A DNA stretch of 64,000 bases, taken from positions 496,001 through 560,000 of the forward strand of contig CAXHTR010000005.1 of the NCBI GenBank assembly GCA_964019655.1. Direction: 5' to 3'. Shown piece after piece: positions 48,901 through 58,484 of this stretch. Both the position numbers and the translations under genes were made by a program. The stretch's first letter is position 1. Each line of letters opens with the position of its first letter. The notes below the pieces were generated by a model. It was not told the DNA's origin and did not search any database. It was given only the letters and a program-made list of their open reading frames with translations. Source of the stretch: Perkinsela sp. pyNocScin1 (lineage: Eukaryota > Euglenozoa > Kinetoplastea > Prokinetoplastida > Perkinselidae).

Positions 48901-49076
48901 GGTACCACAGCACCAACAAAATGCGTGTCGATCGGGCGATATTGTGGGTTAAATGGGGGCGGTACAACATTATGATCCATGAAGGGTGAGTAGCTGTTGA
49001 GTAATTTTGAGGACTGGCTGAACCCTCTCATACGAAGGCATGAGCGATTGACGTCTCTGCAAGACACGCGCATCAT
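45933..49076 (-). CDS. Large helical protein, probably mitochondrial, function unknown
   Basis: 1047 residues from ATG 49076. The N-terminus (MMRVSCRDVNRSCLRMRGFS) is Arg-rich with almost no acidic residues, and RGFSQSS resembles a presequence cleavage site. The remainder is alpha-helical with a proline-rich segment (NVVPPPFNPQYRPID, residues 35-50), Arg-rich stretches around 140 and 755, and Leu-rich helical arrays from 560 on that resemble helical-repeat proteins of mitochondrial RNA metabolism. No catalytic motif is seen. It lies back to back with a PPR gene. Candidate role: mitochondrial RNA processing or ribosome assembly; this is inference only. Confidence 0.6.
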   Translation of the reverse strand: MMRVSCRDVNRSCLRMRGFSQSSKLLNSYSPFMDHNVVPPPFNPQYRPIDTHFVGAVVPEVESIQNTAIDKIDELDNHGMMSNRVREKHVRSILIRSRLESITACCDKAIECYYTNRSANYNARKNLPLRYRNMGGKVEYEHEDFHFGEVRGALAMATREWSELRSCEIENQKSIMNFILHEAHLDTESISHHVNALVKAFVSLDSMKGISKTLKSPNWLYRQGNEIRKDSPFDIPDLQNFAKALHGALRTPVKVKTKKWSRRLTLYRFITLDKEIVDGFWSICNREMGDSSVHNTSSRSIGDQSQSLLDGSFQHSEHCSEGVRSALSQTLQKLEKMDDPKILAAHEKSLQGTLHHAMKSVSEAHLPDLTHMLDIISRLPWSEHHASQYTQYVQQIFLKIRGILSENEGKSVKYHKVKNEHASGLPVVQEWEKAFHDDGISKEASIKKDPYCFFPKRLFYQGNYSVRYAQPHNVLKLTDALIRLRTRLEAQKLSEYTRATLSESSLMYDTIINYFPSKACMSSQFSGTTASSGMRDICAVLFSLCALPEVELQRIFSSAREKELLYRLEYMFTASLSNTDRNAESILSIPPPKSILYLQDILPIQEVQKKVHCLCGCLYAFVRLNHIPSGLSNVFAALIPNIPALGTYSILLLLRTIANLRTILGKTNMDASASLLLNIIAQRLIDSTRSEKRKGRALRAPLHRPLFTAKNTVCELVQLADDIGEVKLQEAALVAVRALRRTQRISKPRKYSAKTKRMQNASMSRPMFFVALHHLIARSNIPVQFQNVGDQSTRETNPANLMSKVDIACIDKLSSAVAQSLNKKMLIHMTWSIAATLLPAFMRLLLSTVSVITEMIAQGTQHSASDTQVKIEWAQRSLLKPVISLSSYVSSHVDALGGHDFDVRSPVYAQIVPHFLQILQSPLAQHPKGASFLRDMDEALKEFLKGMGCGLKAFYEKCGTDSLLSRERFSPIFDLLVSIGDVPKGFLPKEVKLSAAHILLHKLKSLQSEIEKSKVHDRDALQQELMQILAVSSNIDCLKDIETGLAG

Positions 49077-49872
49077 TTTCTAATTTTTTGAAAACGCCAT
49101 AGAGTGTGTATAGTGATGATGAATGAGACTGGTGCAAACTCTGAAGGCGAAGTTCTACAAATTATCGAACAATGTAGGCCAAAAGGTGATGAAATTCGAG
49201 TGTCACGGGTAGTTCAAGCGGGAAAATTCTAGCAATGATCATGTCATTTGTTCTATCATGCGCACAATAAGAAAGGATGGCTGAATAAGGTTGAGTTTAA
49301 TGAAGTGCGATGACACGCCTGTTGTACATTGCAAACGCACTTAGTAATTTCCGAAAATGTCAAACTTTCGCCATAACCAAGTAATTCTTCAAAGTTCGCA
49401 TTCACTGAATTAGCGATCTTCAACAGGCTCTTTAATCATCATTCTAGGGATGAGTTAGGGGACATCATTAAAAGAGTAAAAATTGTGGCCGCACTCTGAA
49501 TCCATTGATCCTAAATGATCCAATGCAAATAGTAAGCAAAATCCTGTGCAACTTTGTGAAAATCAGTACATGTGTTGTGACTTGTGCAATCATATTCGCA
49601 TTCTTAACTAATTATGGCATTCATCGAAACCCTAGCTGTACAAGATTTAAGGCAGTGAATTTCAGTTTCGCTTCTCTTTTATCTAATTTAGTATGCACAC
49701 CCTGTTAGAAGGTATATTTTTCGTTCAGATTATGGATCATGTTTACATGTCAAAATCCGCTCGAACTTTCAATTATAAAATTCCTATCTAGGTCGGTAAG
49801 TGCCCCTGTTTCCATAATTTTTTCTATGCCAAGAAAATGGTGGTGATAGGCTCTGTACACCTGTAGGATTCA
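49077..49872. other. Divergent intergenic region without a clear gene
   Basis: About 800 AT-rich bases. Two small plus-strand frames were examined: 38 codons at 49116-49232 (GANSEGEVLQIIEQC) and 67 codons at 49505-49708 with a hydrophobic middle. Neither has a recognisable family; the first has gene-like composition but is too short to call. Confidence 0.45.
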
Positions 49873-51636
49873 ATGATTCGATCAACTATGCTTTATAGAA
49901 GCTGGAAGGCACAGATCGAAATTTTTCGAAAGAATTCGGGTCAAGATCTATTGAAAGAAATACCGTTAGATCGTCTATGTAGCGTCATGACACGCCTATA
50001 CCGAGTTTCTGGCCTAGATGTAGTCCGAAGCGCAAGATTAGAGTACATTCTCAGTCTCCCGAAGAGCTCCTTGCCCAGTGCTTTCGCATCATGCATTGAG
50101 GCATCGTGTACCACTGAAAATGCATCAGGCGATGGCTTAGCAATTCTATCCGAGATGCACTTAATGGGTATCCCGTGTGATGAATCTTCATGCCTGGGAC
50201 TACTCCATGAGTTATCACAGAAAGGTGACTGGAAAAAGTGTCTGTCTCTATATGATTATTACTTAGATTCGGGAAACAAATTTTCGGAGAGAGTCTTCGG
50301 TAAGATATGCGACGTATCGATAAAAACAGGCCGCTGGGAGGTAGCTGCAATGGCATTGTTGGATTTATGGCGAGATGATCTCCACAAAACGCTGTCAGAA
50401 TCTGCGCTGTGTAAATCCATGCATGCTTCAGTAACGCGGTCGGGCAGCTGGTATTCAGCCATGACATATATGATTCCTTGGTTTGTCAAAAAATTATCGA
50501 AAAATCCCTCTCAAAAGCTTTTTCATGAGCTGATAATGAGTGCATATTCATTTCGAAGAAAATGTTCGCCCGCATGGCTTGAAAAAGTGATTCGCACATC
50601 GAATATCACATTGACTCCGCTGAACCTTAATTTAGCAGTGCAGCTCTATTCGGAGGATTGGAAAAGAGCATTGGATATTTATGAAAGCAGCAAACTGCAT
50701 GGAAGCCTCAAAGAGAGTGGTTTTATTTCCTTGATGCGCATACTCTCGTCTGCGGGTCAATGGACTGCAAGTGTAAAGGTTTTCCGAAAAATAGGAGAGG
50801 TACCAAGCCTCATTCATCGTCTTAATGTTGCCAACAGCTTAGCTTACAACGGCAAATGGGAGCTCGCTCTGTCAGAGGAAATAGGAATCGCACCAATTTT
50901 TTTGAGCTTCCAAAAACACCTGAAGGCGAGACCTGATATTATGGATGAGCGTACAGGAGCTCCAGCTGGTCTCCGCAGTCTTGTCTACACTTTAAGCAAA
51001 GAGAATAGGTGGCATGAGGCTTTCAAGATTTTCGACCGTTCATCCAGCTCTACAGCAGCTTCCCAATCGAAAGACCTTGCCCAGTCTTCACATTTGTTTA
51101 CATCGCGGGAGATCAGGTTTCTGCTGAATTGCTGTATCCGATGTTCACGACTTAGCCAGGCACTTCAAGTGTATGAAAGACTTTCTTCACGTATGAAAAC
51201 GAACCCACAGATTCTTACGCTTATGCTTGACGGGTGTATCAATCAAAGAACCTCGGTGAGTTTTCGAGAAAGCATCGAAGCACTATGCAAGAACATTCAA
51301 AGTCTTAATGAATTTGATCTTCTGAGTACTTGGAAACTTCTGTTTCTCATCCTTATGGTGAAGCCTTCTCCACATACCGCAAGAATTCTGGATAGTATAG
51401 CCTGCGTCGCAACATCAACTCACGCTGTAGAAGAATTTCGTCGCTCAGAGCCGACAAAAACATCCTCTGATCTCGCATTCGCTCTCCGAAAGATGACAGA
51501 GCAAGTGTACGTACCACTCGCAAAGAAAGTCACACAGTATGTCTATGATGCTTTACAAAAATGCGAGCCGAAATTGCGTTGCCAAAAATCAGAAATAGCT
51601 TCTTACTTCTTTGTTCCAAAGAACTTTCACGTATGA
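49873..51636 (+). CDS. Pentatricopeptide repeat (PPR) protein, mitochondrial
   Basis: 587 residues starting MIRSTMLYRSWKAQIEIFRK, basic and acid-poor, a plausible presequence. PPR-like helical pairs of about 35 residues recur: GLAILSEMHLMGIPCDESSC, LLHELSQKGDWKKCLSLYDY, ICDVSIKTGRWEVAAMALLD, MRILSSAGQWTASVKVFRKI, VANSLAYNGKWELALSEE, LVYTLSKENRWHEAFKIFDR and LLNCCIRCSRLSQALQVYER. The G-x-W-x-x-A signature in these units is typical of kinetoplastid PPR proteins. Expected role: RNA binding in mitochondrial ribosomes or transcript processing. Confidence 0.83.
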   Translation: MIRSTMLYRSWKAQIEIFRKNSGQDLLKEIPLDRLCSVMTRLYRVSGLDVVRSARLEYILSLPKSSLPSAFASCIEASCTTENASGDGLAILSEMHLMGIPCDESSCLGLLHELSQKGDWKKCLSLYDYYLDSGNKFSERVFGKICDVSIKTGRWEVAAMALLDLWRDDLHKTLSESALCKSMHASVTRSGSWYSAMTYMIPWFVKKLSKNPSQKLFHELIMSAYSFRRKCSPAWLEKVIRTSNITLTPLNLNLAVQLYSEDWKRALDIYESSKLHGSLKESGFISLMRILSSAGQWTASVKVFRKIGEVPSLIHRLNVANSLAYNGKWELALSEEIGIAPIFLSFQKHLKARPDIMDERTGAPAGLRSLVYTLSKENRWHEAFKIFDRSSSSTAASQSKDLAQSSHLFTSREIRFLLNCCIRCSRLSQALQVYERLSSRMKTNPQILTLMLDGCINQRTSVSFRESIEALCKNIQSLNEFDLLSTWKLLFLILMVKPSPHTARILDSIACVATSTHAVEEFRRSEPTKTSSDLAFALRKMTEQVYVPLAKKVTQYVYDALQKCEPKLRCQKSEIASYFFVPKNFHV

Positions 51637-51783
51637 AAGACATCTTGAGTCATTGCACAGAGGTTGCGGCATGTGAGATTGAGGAGAAGACTACATAATA
51701 TCATTTGGATTCTGCCAAAATGTAATTAACCCTGGTCATCTCGATTCGCATGAGGAAATATAATCCTCTTGAGAATATGAACA

Positions 51784-51806
51784 TCCTCTTTTTCTTTCCT
51801 TTTCAG
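51784..51806 (+). promoter_or_regulatory. Polypyrimidine tract and AG, likely trans-splice acceptor
   Basis: An unbroken run of 21 pyrimidines (51784-51804) is followed by AG at 51805-51806, 36 bases upstream of ATG 51842. Best example in the window. Cis-splicing is unlikely since the downstream ORF is complete, including its leader. Confidence 0.55.
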
Positions 51807-51841
51807 GTAGAAGAGAAACAATTCATATTTTCATAAATAGA

Positions 51842-52693
51842 ATGATTTTAGCAGCTGCATTCGTGAATCTCATTGCGTGCGCCGACTTGCATATGGGCCG
51901 TGCAAAGCTCAGCGACATGCCGCAACATGCTCTTATGGAAATTCTTGTGACAGAGCTAGGAGGTGCATCCCAATTTCAAGGCCGAGACGGCGAATTCGAG
52001 CCGCTTTGCGACTGGGAAGATCTGAGCTATGGCGCCCAGGGACACGTCACAAAGATATGCATGCAGTACTGCTCTTTTTCAGGAACGCTAAAACCATCCC
52101 TCATTCCCAGCACAGTAGAGGATTTTTCCATTTCGAACAATCGCGTGCACGGGAGCATAGATTTAGGTGAATTTTGTGACAATGTACGCAGCATTGATCT
52201 TGCGAATAATCAGCTTTCGGGAAGTATCGCTTTAAGTGCACTACCTGTGTCGCTGCGAAGGCTTTCCCTGGAATACAATAAAATTTCGGGAAATGTAGAT
52301 TTGACGTGTCTATCCCCGCCTTTGATCATAGTGCGACTCGCCCACAATGAGCTCGAAGGCGAAGTCGATCTATCATGCCTCCCTGAAACGCTTGAGTTCC
52401 TTTACCTGAGCCACAACAAGCTTGTAGGGTCACTGACATTTGCGAAACTCCCCGAGAAGCTGAGCATTCTCGACCTGGCCTCAAACAATTTTTGGGGGAG
52501 TCTCAACCTTCAGAAGCTACCGCGCGAGCTCTACGAGCTTTGCCTCGATGGAAACCCTTTTACGGGAATAGTGCATATTCCGACGAAGCTTCCACGATCT
52601 CTGAATTTCATTAGTCTGAGGCAAACATCCATAGATGGAGTGGCAGATGGAAATGGCCCGATCGGATGGAATATAAAAATATGGATATCTTGA
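51842..52693 (+). CDS. Secreted LRR protein, subtype A (7 repeats)
   Basis: 283 residues. Leader MILAAAFVNLIACADLHMGR is a good signal peptide ending in Ala-Cys-Ala. Cap: MPQHALMEILVTEL, FQGRDGEFEPLCDWEDLSYG: one Cys and D-W-E-D in place of C-x-W-x-G-V. Repeats: SIDLANNQLSG, RLSLEYNKISG, VRLAHNELEG, FLYLSHNKLVG, ILDLASNNFWG, ELCLDGNPFTG, with an irregular first unit (FSISNNRVHG). The C-terminus ends just after the last repeat, without the usual Gly-containing cap. Confidence 0.85.
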   Translation: MILAAAFVNLIACADLHMGRAKLSDMPQHALMEILVTELGGASQFQGRDGEFEPLCDWEDLSYGAQGHVTKICMQYCSFSGTLKPSLIPSTVEDFSISNNRVHGSIDLGEFCDNVRSIDLANNQLSGSIALSALPVSLRRLSLEYNKISGNVDLTCLSPPLIIVRLAHNELEGEVDLSCLPETLEFLYLSHNKLVGSLTFAKLPEKLSILDLASNNFWGSLNLQKLPRELYELCLDGNPFTGIVHIPTKLPRSLNFISLRQTSIDGVADGNGPIGWNIKIWIS

Positions 52694-53435
52694 AAATTCA
52701 GTGTTCGCATTAAATTGAATAATGAGAATTTCTTTAAGATAAAAATACTGTTCTGTTTTCCGTTCAAATTTACAACAATGATACAAATGATGCGTGAAAT
52801 GATCCGATGGCAGCGAGACCCATTACTGCTTGATAAATGAACGCAGCCGAAAACTAAAACGTGGGTCACTCTAGATCGTTGGGAGATGCATGAGATCAAG
52901 TACTCGAATCAAAATGTGCGTTTTAAAGAAGCTCGCGCCTTCAAGAGCAAAAGAGAAACATCGTATTCCACACGGTATGATAAAAGGCACCTTCGAAACC
53001 GCAGGGCTTCATGAAACTTTCGAGAAAAACATCCCGCTGGGATGGTGAGGCGCCGCGTGGATGAGGTGTGTATGAGAGCTTTGCATCATAGTATTGCCCG
53101 TTTACAATGAGCGTTGGAGCGCTTTAGCTCAGCTTGTGCACGATGTAATCCAGTCCAGATTTATGATGTGTGGCCGTATCGAAGATAAGATAAGTGTTTC
53201 GCGCACATTCTGTATGGACGCAGGGCGGTTCCTCCAGTCGAATCTATCCTGCTGAAATAAAGCAATGAACACGAAAATCATCATCATTTTCTATTTTAAA
53301 ATGGTGATGATATACATTGTTTATTCTCTACGTATGTATCGGGCTGATTTATTGCAATACCCATAGAAAAATAGCGATATGCATTCATTTCATGAAAAAG
53401 AGTATGCATGACGTGAATATTCACCGCAGCGAATG
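52694..53435. other. Convergent intergenic region with one C-terminal relic
   Basis: About 740 bases. It holds the relic at 53124-53243 on the minus strand. A stretch reading TTTAGCTCAGC near 53123-53133 resembles a tRNA A box but no T-loop or acceptor stem could be matched. Nothing else recognised. Confidence 0.5.
53124..53243 (-). pseudogene. Possible LRR C-terminal relic
   Basis: A 39-codon open frame between two stops ends YLIFDTATHHKSGLDYIVHK (then LS). The C-terminus of the LRR gene immediately upstream on the same strand is SVGFDYVIHRALS. G-[LF]-D-Y, two branched residues, H-[KR] and a final LS match, as does the LI a few residues before. It therefore looks like the remains of a tandem copy whose body has been lost. 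Alternatively it is a small gene of its own, since the preceding residues (EEPPCVHTECARN) are well coded. Confidence 0.42.
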
Positions 53436-54188
53436 CTACGACAATGCTCGATGAATCACATAATCGAAACCAACACTCGTATAATGCACAATAAGATGCA
53501 CACTTGCTAGCCGCAGGTCTAATGCTCCCTGGAATTCGTTCTCATGTAGTGAAAGGAGCTCGAGTGACGCTGGCACGTTTTGCAGGGACAAATTGCCCGA
53601 AAACGTGTTCCATTGCATGTGCATCGCCCGTATGCGTGGAGGCAGGCATGTCAAGTCCAGCTCACCGTGAAAGTAGTTCTCTGCAACATTTAAAACTTCA
53701 AGTGACGCTGGCAGCTTGGAGGTCGTAAGCGCGCCCTCAAAATAGTTTCCTGCTAGAATGCAAATCGCCATACGCGGCGGGAGCCTTGTTAAGTCAACTG
53801 TCCCTTCAAGACGATTTCTCGATACATCCAGCAAAAGTAACGATTGTGGGAGCTGGCACATGTCAAGAGTGCTTTCAAGATTAGTGGTAGTGATGCTGAG
53901 CTTGCGCGTAGTTTGTGGCACGTACGGTAAATGAAGTGTACAGTCTGGTGAAACATCAAAGTGCTGCCAGGAGATCTCGGTCACGTTCTCTTCATCGTCA
54001 AGCGACACACCTTCCCATTCTGAAATATCAGGAACCATTCCTACACTATTGAGAAATGGATTCTCACGCGTGAGCTTCGAAACAAACAATTCCATGAGTG
54101 CCTGTTGTGGCACACAACTCACGTCAAAGCGGGAGATATCTCGATATTCATCAGAGCAAGTAAGTAGAAGTCGCATGTCTGTCAGCAT
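53436..54188 (-). CDS. Secreted LRR protein, subtype A (6 repeats)
   Basis: 250 residues from ATG 54188; ATG 54176 (MRLLLTCSDEYRDISRFD) is an equally good start. Cap: VPQQALMELFVSKL, DISEWEGVSLDD (no Cys). In place of GGSIDLQWLP it has CTLHLPYVP. Repeats: LLDVSRNRLEG, ICILAGNYFEG, VLNVAENYFHG, AMHMQWNTFSG, LLSLHENEFQG. The C-terminal cap ends GFDYVIHRALS, distinct from other members. Three Asn-x-Tyr/Phe units in a row share extra identity, suggesting internal duplication. Confidence 0.85.
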   Translation of the reverse strand: MLTDMRLLLTCSDEYRDISRFDVSCVPQQALMELFVSKLTRENPFLNSVGMVPDISEWEGVSLDDEENVTEISWQHFDVSPDCTLHLPYVPQTTRKLSITTTNLESTLDMCQLPQSLLLLDVSRNRLEGTVDLTRLPPRMAICILAGNYFEGALTTSKLPASLEVLNVAENYFHGELDLTCLPPRIRAMHMQWNTFSGNLSLQNVPASLELLSLHENEFQGALDLRLASVHLIVHYTSVGFDYVIHRALS

Positions 54189-54327
54189 TTTATTATGTCA
54201 AATTTCCGAAAAGTAAACAATTATTGAATCAAAATCGCATACTGCGTGCATGACACACATATTGCGTACTTGACAAGTTGCTACGTGAGCGATGACATGA
54301 TGGACACGGGCTAGTTGTGATACAAAG

Positions 54328-55356
54328 CTAAGGCTTTTCGCCACATGGCAGTGCTGCTGTGAGCTTTTCGAAAGTTTTTTCAGCGAGCTGAATATCGTCT
54401 TGTAAAGCCGGTATGCATCGAACGGCTTCTTCACGTTCGAAATCCGAAAGTTTTCCATAAGTATGCAGCTCAGTGAGCCCAGAAGGCTCTATCATAGCCC
54501 TTCTCGACAAAAATTTTGGTGCAGGCTTCTTCTCAGAGAATATGCTATCCTCTACGCAATGGAACTGCTCGGTGAAGACAACTTCTGTTGCAGGCCCGTC
54601 TCCTCGCTGGGCTCGCAAGAAGGAAATCACGAACTCGAAACCAGCAAACGCTACTGTATTTGGAGAGTTTTTTGAAAAAGCGGTATACATTGTCTCTTCG
54701 GGGCGCATGCGCGCAGCGTCGTCGAGCACGGATTTGAGTGGATAATTCTGCACCCGACGAGTTACGTCGTGAAGCATCAAGTCATGAACCCGGCAGTGGT
54801 ACCCGATAGCGGCCGTTAGTGGGACGGCAGTTTGAGGAGTTCCGCCGATGGCCAGGTTAACATCAATGTCGTAGGGATTTCGTCTACATGTGTTCGCGAG
54901 AAAGCCACGGGTTCGATAAACAGTGAATGTTGGAACCCCGATGACGCTTTTAGGGACAGTAGAAGAGCATCCCTCTGTGATGAACTTTTTAACCACGAGA
55001 GAAGCTAAAACGGTGGAGAAATTTAGATTCTCACATAGAATGAATAATGGAGGAACGTTTAGAGGATCTGTGCATTCTGTTGCATACCACTTTGAACATT
55101 CGAAAACGTCTTGTTCATCTTTCGGGCACATAATAACACAGTTCTGATTTTTCAGAGGCATGTTCTTGGGAAGGTAGTCAATCTCACAATGTGTTGGTAT
55201 ATTGTGGAGATCTTTCTTCAAAGATGAGTAAATATCGGGGAGCTGTATGCACTTTATCATAGCATGTGCTTTCAGATGTGTCGCAAGCGCCCCTAGGACG
55301 AAAGAGTCCCGGCCGAGCAAAGTTAGTTGACGGTGTACAAGGTGAGTTTTTCGCAT
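54328..55356 (-). CDS. Malate dehydrogenase-like protein lacking catalytic residues
   Basis: The frame extends to 55551 but opens with TTG and overlaps the next gene; ATG 55356 gives 342 residues, the length of a mitochondrial malate dehydrogenase. The C-terminal half matches that family: PKSVIGVPTFTVYRTRGFLA (family: KLFGVTTLDVVRANTFV), LAIGGTPQTAVPL (family VIGGHAG-T-PL), and YGKLSDFEREEAVRCIPALQ (family: GKISSFEEKMI-AIPELK). The Asp-His dyad positions are Thr145 and Thr173; the substrate-binding P-R-K-P-G-M-x-R loop and the Gly-rich nucleotide loop are absent (LLGRDSFVLG). The N-terminus is basic (MRKTHLVHRQ). Fold retained, catalysis very probably lost; perhaps recruited as a structural subunit. 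Confidence 0.68.
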   Translation of the reverse strand: MRKTHLVHRQLTLLGRDSFVLGALATHLKAHAMIKCIQLPDIYSSLKKDLHNIPTHCEIDYLPKNMPLKNQNCVIMCPKDEQDVFECSKWYATECTDPLNVPPLFILCENLNFSTVLASLVVKKFITEGCSSTVPKSVIGVPTFTVYRTRGFLANTCRRNPYDIDVNLAIGGTPQTAVPLTAAIGYHCRVHDLMLHDVTRRVQNYPLKSVLDDAARMRPEETMYTAFSKNSPNTVAFAGFEFVISFLRAQRGDGPATEVVFTEQFHCVEDSIFSEKKPAPKFLSRRAMIEPSGLTELHTYGKLSDFEREEAVRCIPALQDDIQLAEKTFEKLTAALPCGEKP

Positions 55357-55468
55357 TAGAAGTATAAGGGTAGCAATCACGGAAAGGACACGGTACAATC
55401 TCCATTCATATCCATTCAAGTGGATGCACTGATTCAAGAATATTAGATACGAATTATAGGAAGGGTCA

Positions 55469-55915
55469 TTACTCTGGTTTCTTGTAGTTTGCTGCCTTAT
55501 CGGCGTAATGCTTCTTTTCTTCATCAGAAACATTCTTCCACTGCCGTGCAATGAGTGTCATTATCTCGGTTACCTTAAGATTGGGGTTCGCCTTGACGAT
55601 TTCGGGCCGTTTTTCCATGACAAAGGCCACGTACCCAGATATCTTCCTAGGCTTGTCGGACTTGTGGCGCTTAATGGTTTTGTTAATGATCAATTCACCA
55701 CTCGCAATCATTTCTTCACGGGCTTTGTTCAATTCCTCTGCCCTTATCGCCCAATTTTTTTTAGCTTCATCTGATGTAGTTTTCCATTCTAAAGCACACT
55801 GTTTACTCGCATCGCACATAGAAATGCCCTGGCTCTTAAGTTCACTACGTCTTGACATAGAGAAGGCAAAGTAAGCATTGATTCCACGCTTCAGGCTTAG
55901 CGAACGAGCAATCAT
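55469..55915 (-). CDS. Tandem HMG-box protein, probably mitochondrial/kinetoplast
   Basis: ATG 55915 gives 148 residues (MIARSLSLKRGINAYFAFS); ATGs at 55960 and 55954 would add a hydrophobic N-terminus and are less likely. Box 1 (about residues 10-70) is diverged: YFAFSMSRRSELK, EWKTTSDEAKKNW. Box 2 (84-148) is canonical: KPRKISGYVAFVMEKRPEIV, ARQWKNVSDEEKKHYADKA. The architecture equals that of mitochondrial nucleoid proteins such as Abf2/TFAM and of HMG-type kinetoplast-associated proteins. The first 11 residues are basic and hydroxylated. Expected role: compaction of mitochondrial DNA. A nuclear HMGB-like role is not excluded. Confidence 0.8.
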   Translation of the reverse strand: MIARSLSLKRGINAYFAFSMSRRSELKSQGISMCDASKQCALEWKTTSDEAKKNWAIRAEELNKAREEMIASGELIINKTIKRHKSDKPRKISGYVAFVMEKRPEIVKANPNLKVTEIMTLIARQWKNVSDEEKKHYADKAANYKKPE

Positions 55916-55960
55916 CGAGAATTCTAGAAAGAGAATGAAATATTTACGTATCATATTCAT

Positions 55961-57036
55961 AGATAGTTATGATGTGACTATTTCGCTCGAGACTGGGACG
56001 GACGTGCATGGGGAGCCTACCCGCTTCGCTTTCGCCAAGCTCATGTTCGTTGGATGTCGCATAATTAAAAACATCAAGTTCGAAAGCAATTCTCCTGCTC
56101 ATCGATGCTCCTTCGAGCTTTGCTGAATCGAGGACATATCGAGCGCAATCACTTCAAATATAAATAGTTTGAATGCTAGGAAATTCAAACTTAAAACAAG
56201 TTCCTTGTAACATTCAACTAGAGAAATTCTCTATCAACCGCTGAAATTCTGTACGCGCGTAAAATACGCCATAATTTTGAGAATTCGGTAGAAAATTCGC
56301 TGCTACAGAAGCGTGGAGTGAATGCGGCTAGTTCTGAGAGAACATAATTGCGCAAGAATAATTTATACTTAGTACGCTTATATGAGATGTATGCGCTACG
56401 TAATGAGACATTCTGTATCAAATAAATAGGCTATCATTATTAAATTAAGCCTTACAGTCTCTGCAGGTTATGCCTGCTGCTCTGCAAAACTGCAAATTAA
56501 TTGACTTCTACTGCCTAGATAGCTCTGCGCTAATTTTTGACCTGGTGCTACATTCATTACTACATCATTATAAGTCAAGTATTCACAAGTGAATTTCTTA
56601 AAATTTACGACACGGAATATTATATATATCAGCATACATCGAGGTGATCGCGTTCAGCATGGAATACTAAGCTCAAACACTGCCAAACTCCGTGAAAACC
56701 CTAGCACATATAAGAAAGCTGAAAACTGAGCCGAGACGGAAGATGTATGCACATTCATAAGTCAGTTTTGTAATTTTTACATCTCAAAATAGCGTCATTG
56801 CTGCGACATACAATCATGAAAATGGTTTATCACTGCATGATCGTTCGATGAGCTCACAGTTTCTCTTTTGGGGGACTACTTCACAGCACGCTGCAATACC
56901 TAAGATGATGATCATGGTGCCAGAGCAGCGCTAAGGTAGGTTACTTCAATTTTTCAATCCCTACCCTAGCTCTTATTGATAAGCCTTTCTGCAGTATTAT
57001 GTACTTTATGCTCGAAGGTCATTTTTTAAGATTGAA
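55961..57036. other. Long divergent intergenic region
   Basis: About 1.08 kb, the longest gene-free stretch in the window, AT-rich, between the HMG-box gene (minus) and plus-strand genes. An 82-codon plus frame at 55878-56126 overlaps the HMG gene antisense and is not convincing. No relic, tRNA or repeat found. As a divergent strand switch it is a candidate transcription start region. Confidence 0.5.
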
Positions 57037-57189
57037 ATGATTTACGACGTGACATCTCCATTGTACCAATCATTCCTGAAAGTGAACATCAAACGCCAAG
57101 TTGAATCAGACCGAAAGGGAAAGGCTCAGCCCCAGAAAGGCCCGTCTAAAGTCTCTAAGCCAGCTGGGGCATCAAGCACAGGTCTATAA
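57037..57189 (+). CDS. Small basic protein, 50 residues, unknown
   Basis: ATG 57037 to TAA 57187-57189. The sequence starts MIYDVTSPLYQSFLKVNIKR, an amphipathic N-terminal half, followed by a Lys/Gln/Pro/Ser-rich tail ending PAGASSTGL. Its local composition is richer in G and C than the AT-rich flanks, as in the real genes here, and it lies 94 bases upstream of GAPDH on the same strand. No family recognised. Its length makes chance a serious alternative. Confidence 0.45.
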   Translation: MIYDVTSPLYQSFLKVNIKRQVESDRKGKAQPQKGPSKVSKPAGASSTGL

Positions 57190-57283
57190 GCACTAATCCA
57201 AATTCTAGGTGAATTAACAGGCTCGGCTTGTAGTAGATGAAGATTACGAATTGGTGTGTACAATAATTTTATTACAAATATAA

Positions 57284-58366
<1,083 letters not shown>

Positions 58367-58462
58367 TGAATGCTCCACACAAGTGAAGTTTGCGTTTCTA
58401 AGAATTACTTATTGCGGTTAAAATGCAGTGCCTTATTTCAACCAAGCAAAATTTTTTGATGG

Positions 58463-58477
58463 TTTTCTTTTTTCTAG
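58463..58477 (+). promoter_or_regulatory. Polypyrimidine tract and AG, likely trans-splice acceptor
   Basis: A run of T and C (about 58463-58474) is followed by AG at 58476-58477, eight bases before ATG 58485. This decides the start: the longer frame begins with GTG at 58428, upstream of the tract. Confidence 0.5.
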
Positions 58478-58484
58478 AGCCGTT

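Noticed and set aside
49116-49232. 38-codon ORF in the divergent gap
   Set aside because: Coding-like composition but too short and without homology or flanking signals.
53118-53190. tRNA candidate around TTTAGCTCAGC
   Set aside because: It matches an A box only; no T-loop consensus, anticodon stem or acceptor pairing could be formed. The same bases fit a minus-strand coding relic.
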